Assembly: GCA_023480735.1 (NCBI GenBank)
Contig: JAMCXB010000014.1
Coordinates: 1-45,127, forward strand
Reading direction: 5' to 3'
Length of the DNA: 45,127 nt
Source of the DNA: Bacteroidota bacterium
GTDB lineage: Bacteria; Bacteroidota; Ignavibacteria; Kryptoniales; JAKASW01
Position numbers and translations under genes: made by a program. The notes below the pieces were generated by a model. It was given only the letters and a program-made list of their open reading frames with translations. It had not been told where the DNA came from and ran no database searches. Below are positions 39,888-45,127 of this stretch, piece after piece. The stretch's first letter is position 1; the number at the start of each line of letters is the position of its first letter.

Positions 39888-41393
39888 ATGGATGAGTTAA
39901 CCTTAAAGATAGAGAAACCTAAGACCTTTTGCGGAATCATCGGAGTGTACGGTGCGGAGGGCGCCTCAAATTATGTTTACTACGGACTTAATGCCCTTCA
40001 GCATCGTGGTCAGGAGGCTGCCGGGATCGTCACACGCGAGCGAACTGCAGACAGGATCTTTTTCAACGTTCACAAGAAGACCGGACTAGTTTCCGATGTC
40101 TTCAAGGACGATAAGGTTCTCCATGAGATACTTAGAGGTGATGCCGCAATCGGGCATAATCGGTACTCGACGACGGGAGCAGCAGAGAGCGGGAAGAACG
40201 TCCAGCCTATCGTCGTGAACTACAGAAAAGGGAATCTTGCCATAGCGCACAACGGAAATCTGACAAATTCGCACAGGTTGCGCGACGAGTTGACGGGGGC
40301 AGGAACCCTTTTTCAGACAACCACCGACACAGAGATAATCCTTCACTTGATTGCCCGAAGCCAGAAAGAGACGGTCATCGAGCAGGTCTATGAGGCGCTG
40401 CAACAAATTCGAGGGGCTTTCTCGCTCGTGATACTATCCGATAACCAGCTCATTGTGGCGCGAGACCCTTATGGCTTTCGTCCGCTTGCGCTTGGCAAAT
40501 TGGGCGACGCATTCATCGCAGCGTCGGAGACATGCGCGCTCGACGTTATCGGCGCCGAATACGTCAGGGATGTCGAACCCGGAGAGGTTGTTGTCATAGA
40601 TGATGAGGCCGTTGAAGGCGGGGAAGTCCGCTCGATATTTCTTCCGGACATTCCGAAACAGTCCCGCCACTGCATATTCGAATTTATCTATTTCTCGCGC
40701 CCAGACAGCAAGATTTTCGGAGAAAGCGTGGACAAGGTAAGAAGAAAAATCGGGAAGGGTTTGGCGGAAGAAGCGCCCGTCCAGAACGATGAGGACGAAA
40801 AGCTTGTCGTCATAAGCGTTCCGGACTCGTCGAATACCGCGACTCTCGGCTATGTTTCTCAGAGTCTCAAGATGGGAATAAAAGCCAAATTCGAAATCGG
40901 CCTGATAAGAAGTCATTATATCGGCAGAACTTTTATCCAGCCCAGCCAGGACGTGCGCGATTTGAAGGTGAAAATGAAATTCAACACCGTCAAGGGCGTG
41001 TTAAAAGGGAGGAAGGTTGTCATCGTTGACGATTCGATTGTGCGCGGGACGACGAGTAAACAGCTTGTGAGACTCATCAGGGAGGCCGAGCCGTCGGAGG
41101 TCCATTTTCGTGTCAGTTCGCCGCCCATAATGCATCCTTGTTACTATGGTATGGATTTCCCTTCAGAGAAGGAGTTGTTTGCAAATCAATTTGACGGTGA
41201 TATCGAGAAAATGACCGACGAGCTGAATGTGGATTCGCTGTCCTACCTCTCACTCGAAAAGCTTCTCGACTCTGTTCCGATCGATGAACGACGGAATTAC
41301 TGTACGGCATGTTTCAGCGGCGAGTATCCAACTGAAGTTGAGAGCAACAGTAAGGAAGAGTTCGAGGCGAACATCAACGAGGCAAGAGAATAG
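39888..41393 (+). CDS. purF: Amidophosphoribosyltransferase
   Basis: A 501-residue enzyme of the first committed step of purine synthesis: PRPP plus glutamine to phosphoribosylamine. The glutaminase nucleophile is Cys15 (KTFCGIIGVYG), preceded by a 14-residue propeptide that must be cleaved, as in the Bacillus-type enzyme. Further motifs: LNALQHRGQEAAGIV, GHNRYSTTG, and the PRPP loop VVIVDDSIVRGTTSKQLV. Cysteines in HCIFEF, HPCYYGMD and YCTACFSG fit an iron-sulfur cluster form. ATG 39888 is preferred over a TTG at 39873 because GGAG lies 9 bases before the ATG. Confidence 0.96.
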   Translation: MDELTLKIEKPKTFCGIIGVYGAEGASNYVYYGLNALQHRGQEAAGIVTRERTADRIFFNVHKKTGLVSDVFKDDKVLHEILRGDAAIGHNRYSTTGAAESGKNVQPIVVNYRKGNLAIAHNGNLTNSHRLRDELTGAGTLFQTTTDTEIILHLIARSQKETVIEQVYEALQQIRGAFSLVILSDNQLIVARDPYGFRPLALGKLGDAFIAASETCALDVIGAEYVRDVEPGEVVVIDDEAVEGGEVRSIFLPDIPKQSRHCIFEFIYFSRPDSKIFGESVDKVRRKIGKGLAEEAPVQNDEDEKLVVISVPDSSNTATLGYVSQSLKMGIKAKFEIGLIRSHYIGRTFIQPSQDVRDLKVKMKFNTVKGVLKGRKVVIVDDSIVRGTTSKQLVRLIREAEPSEVHFRVSSPPIMHPCYYGMDFPSEKELFANQFDGDIEKMTDELNVDSLSYLSLEKLLDSVPIDERRNYCTACFSGEYPTEVESNSKEEFEANINEARE

Positions 41394-41478
41394 ATTTAGA
41401 TCTTATGAGCCGCTTCTCGATATGTTGAGAGGAGCCGGGCCGACAAGACCTCTAATTAAAAATCCGGAGTGAATCCGA

Positions 41479-42048
41479 TTGGACGACATCCTGAGCGTTG
41501 AGAAGCGATGGACGGTTTCGAACATCCTCAGTTTGAGCCGCATCGTACTTCTCATTCCCATAGTTGTTCTCATCCTTCACCCCGGCAGCGAATACAGAAT
41601 AGCAGTGCTGGCCCTGATGCTCCTTGCCGCAGCCACGGATTTCTTCGACGGCTTACTTGCCCGCGTCTTGCACCAGGTAACAGATTTTGGGAGACTCCTC
41701 GATCCAGCGGCAGACAAGGTCTGTATCATCACCGGGGCTCTTGCGCTTGTTATCGCCGGAGACGTGCCGTTGTGGTATGCGATCCTGGTGGGAATGCGGG
41801 ACATTATTATTCTGATCGGAAGCCTGAGGATAATGAACCGCCGAAAAGTAGTCGTGCAATCGGTGTGGACGGGAAAGTGGACGGTCAGCTTCATCGCAGC
41901 CTATCTCATACTTGCAACATTGAAGATTGACTCGCTCGCGGCCGTCAAGGAGTTCTTTCTGTATTTGAGTACGATTGCAGTCTTCGTATCGTTGATTGTC
42001 TACACAAGAATTTACAAGGAAAGAATGGCTAAGAATGGGATTGCTTGA
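41479..42048 (+). CDS. pgsA: CDP-alcohol phosphatidyltransferase, PgsA-like
   Basis: A 189-residue integral membrane enzyme. The signature D-G-x2-A-R-x8-G-x3-D-x3-D is complete in DFFDGLLARVLHQVTDFGRLLDPAADK. Five to six hydrophobic segments surround it (for example IVLLIPIVVLIL, VLALMLLAAATDF, YAILVGMRDIIILIGSL). It most likely makes phosphatidylglycerophosphate from CDP-diacylglycerol and glycerol-3-phosphate; another alcohol acceptor cannot be excluded from sequence. Start: TTG 41479 with GGAG 9 bases upstream. It overlaps the ftsY start by 14 bases, so the two are coupled. Confidence 0.88.
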   Translation: MDDILSVEKRWTVSNILSLSRIVLLIPIVVLILHPGSEYRIAVLALMLLAAATDFFDGLLARVLHQVTDFGRLLDPAADKVCIITGALALVIAGDVPLWYAILVGMRDIIILIGSLRIMNRRKVVVQSVWTGKWTVSFIAAYLILATLKIDSLAAVKEFFLYLSTIAVFVSLIVYTRIYKERMAKNGIA

Positions 42049-42970
42049 TCGCTTCAAAAAAATAAAGGAAGGTCTGTCAAGAACACGCACCAATTTTGTC
42101 GATAAGATCTCGAAGATCATAACAGGCAAGACTAAGATAGATGACGAGCTTATAGATGAAATTGAGGAGGCGCTCCTGTCTGCGGATGTAGGATATACGG
42201 CGACGGAAAAAATCGTCGGAGACATTCGCGCGCGGGTGAAGGCGGAAGGTTATGAGGATTCTCAGGTGCTGAGGGTGCTTCTGAAGGAAGAAATTGCAAA
42301 GTATCTGATTGAGGCAGACGGTGCTGAGCAGGTAAGATCGACACCACACATTATAATGATAGTGGGTGTGAACGGCGTCGGGAAGACGACTACCGTCGGC
42401 AAGCTGGCATATAATCTCAGGAATGACGGGAAGAAGGTCCTCATAGCTGCCGCCGACACCTTTCGGGCCGCAGCAAACGAGCAGCTGAAGATCTGGGCGG
42501 ACAGGGCCGGAGTAGATATCGTCCAACAGCAGCCGGGTACCGACCCGGGAGCAGTGGCATACGATGCGGTTTCGGCTGCGAAGTCCCGCGGCATAGATGT
42601 GGTGCTCATTGACACCGCCGGCAGGCTTCACACGAAGACGAATCTCATGGAGGAGCTGAAAAAGATCCGGCGCGTTGTACAGAAAGTCATCCCCGAAGCT
42701 CCGCACGAGGTGTTCCTGGTTCTCGACGCGGTTACCGGACAGAACGGACTCGTCCAGGCCCGCCAGTTCTTAGATGCGGCCGGGGTCACAGGGATCGTCC
42801 TCACGAAGCTCGATGGCACCGCCAAGGGTGGAATAGTCGTCGCAATCAATCAGGAACTCTCGCTGCCGGTAAAGTATATAGGGGTCGGCGAGGGGATAGA
42901 CGATCTTCAGCCATTTGACAGAAAGACTTTTGTCGATGCGTTGTTTTCCGAGCAAAACAGCCATGACTAA
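42035..42970 (+). CDS. ftsY: Signal recognition particle receptor FtsY
   Basis: A 311-residue SRP GTPase that docks ribosome-nascent-chain complexes at the membrane. Motifs in order: G1 GVNGVGKTTTVGKLA, the insertion-box region DTFRAAANEQL, G3 DTAGRLHTK, G4 TKLDGTAKGG, and the closing GVGEGIDDLQPFD. A short N domain (LLDRFKKIKEGLSRTR) without the acidic A domain of E. coli is normal for this type. ATG 42035 is the start; a longer upstream frame lies within pgsA and is rejected. AAGGAAAG lies upstream. Confidence 0.97.
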   Translation: MGLLDRFKKIKEGLSRTRTNFVDKISKIITGKTKIDDELIDEIEEALLSADVGYTATEKIVGDIRARVKAEGYEDSQVLRVLLKEEIAKYLIEADGAEQVRSTPHIIMIVGVNGVGKTTTVGKLAYNLRNDGKKVLIAAADTFRAAANEQLKIWADRAGVDIVQQQPGTDPGAVAYDAVSAAKSRGIDVVLIDTAGRLHTKTNLMEELKKIRRVVQKVIPEAPHEVFLVLDAVTGQNGLVQARQFLDAAGVTGIVLTKLDGTAKGGIVVAINQELSLPVKYIGVGEGIDDLQPFDRKTFVDALFSEQNSHD

Positions 42971-43020
42971 CTTATTTGCAGTAATAGAATGGTAGAATCA
43001 CATGCGGAGGAAACTTCCTG

Positions 43021-44814
43021 ATGGGGATAATCAAACTACTCTCCGAAGAACTAGCGAGTAAGATTGCGGCCGGAGAGGTCATCCAGCGCCCTGGATCGGT
43101 CGTCAAAGAGCTGATCGAGAATTCGATCGATGCAGGCGCGAGATCCATAGTCGTAGAAGTAAAGGATTCGGGCAAAACCTTCATACGCGTTACCGACGAT
43201 GGCGTAGGGATGTCCGAAGACGATGCCGCGCTGGCTTTTGACCGTCACGCAACCAGCAAGATATCGACTTACGAAGAACTTGAGAATGTAAGCACGCTCG
43301 GGTTCAGGGGGGAGGCTCTTTACTCTATTGCCGCAGTGGCGCAGGTTGAGCTGAAGACGAAAACTAAGGCCGAGGATGCGGCGGTGTATTTACGGATCGA
43401 TGGCGGAAAACTGGAGGAACGCTCCCAGGCATCGCACGGCACAGGAACGACAATCATCGTCAAAAACCTCTTTTACAACACACCGGCACGCCGGAACTTC
43501 ATGAAGGGGAATCCGACAGAGTTCAGGCATATCTACCAGACTGTGTCGCACTATGCTATCGCATTTCCGGAAGTCGAGTTCATGCTTCAGTCGGGTGACG
43601 ACGTGGTGCTGCGTGCCAAGTCGGATAATGTGCGCGGAAGACTGGACGAGGTCTTCGGAGAGAGATTTACGGATTCTCTCGTCGCGTTTGAAGAAGACTA
43701 TGATCACCTTAAAGTGAGCGGGTTTCTAGGCAAGCCCGAATACACAAAACGTACTCGCGGCGAACAGTTCTTGTTCCTAAACAAAAGGTATGTCGTCAGC
43801 AAGGCCATAAACCATGCCGCCTTCTCCGCATATGAGAATCTCATCGACAAGGGGGACTTTCCTTTCTTCGTGATTTTTATCGAAGTTCCTCCGAACGAGG
43901 TGGATGTGAACGTTCACCCTTCAAAACTTGAAGTGAAGTTCCGGGACGAACGGAGTATCTACGGCGCAATCAGGTCTGCGGCGCGCGGAGCGCTGGTCAA
44001 GAGCGATCTTGTGCCCGAGTTGATGGTGGCGGGCGACACTGGGAAGTTTGTGAGCCGTACGACTACCGAGTCCTCACGTGGCGGCGTTGTACCCGTCATG
44101 TTTAACGCCAGGGCAACTCAGCGTTACATCCAGGATGAGAGGATGGCCGACGCCGTCGATCCCTTGTTCGCTTTGAAGCTTCCGCAGGCGAGGATGTCAC
44201 CCGATTCCGGAGCGGGGACGAGCAGTGAAAGCGGTATCGTTGAGAGTCCGGCGGGAGTTATATATCAGCTTCACAATAAATACATCATCTCGCAAATATC
44301 CACGGGTCTCCTGGTTGTCGATCAGCATGCGGCACATGAACGTGTTATATATGAGCGCACATTGAAGCGATTCGAAGAGCATGGCCAGAATACGCAGCAG
44401 CTTCTTTTTCCTATCAGTTTGAATCTGAATCCCGGTGACTTCTCGGTGATCGAAGAGACGATCAGAGATCTTAACCAGATGGGCTTCAGTATAAAATTGT
44501 TCAGCGGCTCCACGACTGTTCTCGACGGAGTTCCAGTTGATCTTAAGGCGGGGAGGGAAAGCACAATCCTGACTGAGATGATCGAGGACTACAAGCGTGA
44601 CAACGATTTGCGGCTCACCCCGCGGGAAAAATTGTGCAAGACATATGCCTGCAAGGCAGCCGTAAAAGCAGGTGATTATCTAACGGTCGAAGAAATGGAA
44701 TCGCTGCTCGATCAGCTTTTCAATGCCGAAGTGCCGTATGTTTGTCCTCACGGCAGGCCAGTGCTCGTCAAGATACCGCTTCTCGAACTCGATAAGAAAT
44801 TTGGAAGGATCTAG
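43021..44814 (+). CDS. mutL: DNA mismatch repair protein MutL (endonuclease type)
   Basis: A 597-residue repair protein. The N-terminal GHKL ATPase has ELIENSIDAGA, TDDGVGM, HATSKI and STLGFRGEAL. The C-terminal dimerisation domain contains DQHAAHERVIYE, the DQHA(X)2E(X)4E metal motif with Asp434, Glu440 and Glu445, plus TYACKAA and YVCPHGRPV, the other zinc/metal ligands. So this MutL should nick DNA itself, unlike E. coli MutL, and no MutH is expected. GGAGG precedes the ATG at 43021. It is the last gene of the purF-pgsA-ftsY-mutL run, which is all on the plus strand. Confidence 0.97.
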   Translation: MGIIKLLSEELASKIAAGEVIQRPGSVVKELIENSIDAGARSIVVEVKDSGKTFIRVTDDGVGMSEDDAALAFDRHATSKISTYEELENVSTLGFRGEALYSIAAVAQVELKTKTKAEDAAVYLRIDGGKLEERSQASHGTGTTIIVKNLFYNTPARRNFMKGNPTEFRHIYQTVSHYAIAFPEVEFMLQSGDDVVLRAKSDNVRGRLDEVFGERFTDSLVAFEEDYDHLKVSGFLGKPEYTKRTRGEQFLFLNKRYVVSKAINHAAFSAYENLIDKGDFPFFVIFIEVPPNEVDVNVHPSKLEVKFRDERSIYGAIRSAARGALVKSDLVPELMVAGDTGKFVSRTTTESSRGGVVPVMFNARATQRYIQDERMADAVDPLFALKLPQARMSPDSGAGTSSESGIVESPAGVIYQLHNKYIISQISTGLLVVDQHAAHERVIYERTLKRFEEHGQNTQQLLFPISLNLNPGDFSVIEETIRDLNQMGFSIKLFSGSTTVLDGVPVDLKAGRESTILTEMIEDYKRDNDLRLTPREKLCKTYACKAAVKAGDYLTVEEMESLLDQLFNAEVPYVCPHGRPVLVKIPLLELDKKFGRI

Positions 44815-45127
44815 AGAGGCCAAAAGCGAAAAAAGCAAAAGCCAAAACTGGTTTGGCGGAAAAATTCGGCGCACTTCTAGTGTAGTGTCTCCAACACTTC
44901 TTTACATATGAACCACGTCAACTACCATTTTATTTCTCGCAAAGAGTACGCCAAGCCGCTCGCAAAGCGAACCGCTCGTCAACATTTCTTTGCGTTCTTG
45001 GGTGTGCCAAGGAAGCTTGGACAATCTAACAAGATGAAAGGATCTTGTCGTGAAAATTGCCTGTTTATCACGTAGCCGAAAGAGCGTGGCTTTGAGAAAT
45101 CGGAGTTACGAAGCCTCTGGAGGCAAA
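44815..45127. other. Gene-free right end
   Basis: About 310 bases to the window edge. It begins with filler-like AAAAGC units (44820-44845), contains dispersed repeat copy C (44933-45002), and has no supported gene. No clear terminator for mutL. Confidence 0.45.
44933..45002 (-). repeat. Dispersed repeat, copy C
   Basis: Its 53-base core (44949-45001, minus strand) is identical to 31477-31529 of copy B. Like copy A it has TTTCTCGCA next to the core, so A, B and C are parts of one element family. Confidence 0.85.

Noticed and set aside
41996-42034. Upstream start for ftsY
   Set aside because: Would extend the protein into pgsA sequence with no family similarity; MGLLDRFKKIKEG is the normal FtsY start.

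Overview
The window looks like a chromosomal contig from a Gram-negative bacterium of the Bacteroidota/Chlorobiota/Ignavibacteriota (FCB) sphere. Pointers are a SusC-like TonB-dependent receptor with an N-terminal carboxypeptidase-regulatory domain, a four-helix-bundle (23S-IVP) gene in AT-rich flanks, an endonuclease-type MutL, and dispersed filler repeats of a kind I associate with that group. Clear Shine-Dalgarno sequences before most genes, and several TTG/GTG starts, argue for an Ignavibacterium/Kryptonia-like lineage rather than classical Bacteroidia. The taxonomic placement is inference.

Layout. 1-3.6 kb: the end of a probable PLP-dependent decarboxylase, a beta-carbonic anhydrase, and the polyamine pair aguB/aguA (agmatine to N-carbamoylputrescine to putrescine), split by the four-helix-bundle gene. 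3.6-6.2 kb: an accessory patch with a DUF488 protein, a 41-residue Lys-rich protein, a RelE/HigB-like toxin-antitoxin pair and several dispersed repeats. 6.2-23.7 kb: a large type I-B-like CRISPR-Cas locus. Its array has 67 repeats (66 spacers), and all cas genes lie on the minus strand, read right to left: cas6, then a TPR gene and two unfamiliar repeat/helical genes, then cas8-cas7-cas5-cas3-cas4, a transposase (RAYT) cassette, a second cas4, cas1, cas2, leader, array. A promoter-like element in the leader (TTGCAC-N17-TATACT on the minus strand), together with the degenerate repeat at the far left end, fixes the array direction. 24.3-25.3 kb: another minus-strand gene built from 7-residue (21-nt) repeats plus a helical domain. 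It resembles the pair lodged between cas6 and cas8.

26-35.6 kb: the TonB-dependent receptor; tRNA-Gln(CUG) and tRNA-Glu(CUC); an ECF sigma factor / anti-sigma / TlpA-like lipoprotein operon; an aldo/keto reductase; and a divergent radical SAM / DUF362 pair. 36-39.6 kb: a proteostasis cluster (Hsp20, a small unknown, Lon) closed by a strong terminator. 39.9-44.8 kb: housekeeping genes purF, a pgsA-like CDP-alcohol phosphatidyltransferase, ftsY and mutL.

The most unusual region is the CRISPR-Cas locus and its right flank. Two diverged cas4 copies sandwich a REP-associated transposase that carries a REP-like palindrome in its own reading frame. Cas1 has an insertion of about 40 residues. The array has one spacer present twice in unrelated contexts, and one spacer that mirrors part of the repeat. 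Two loci combine 21-nt repeat tracts with helical proteins of unknown function and interrupt or flank the cas genes.
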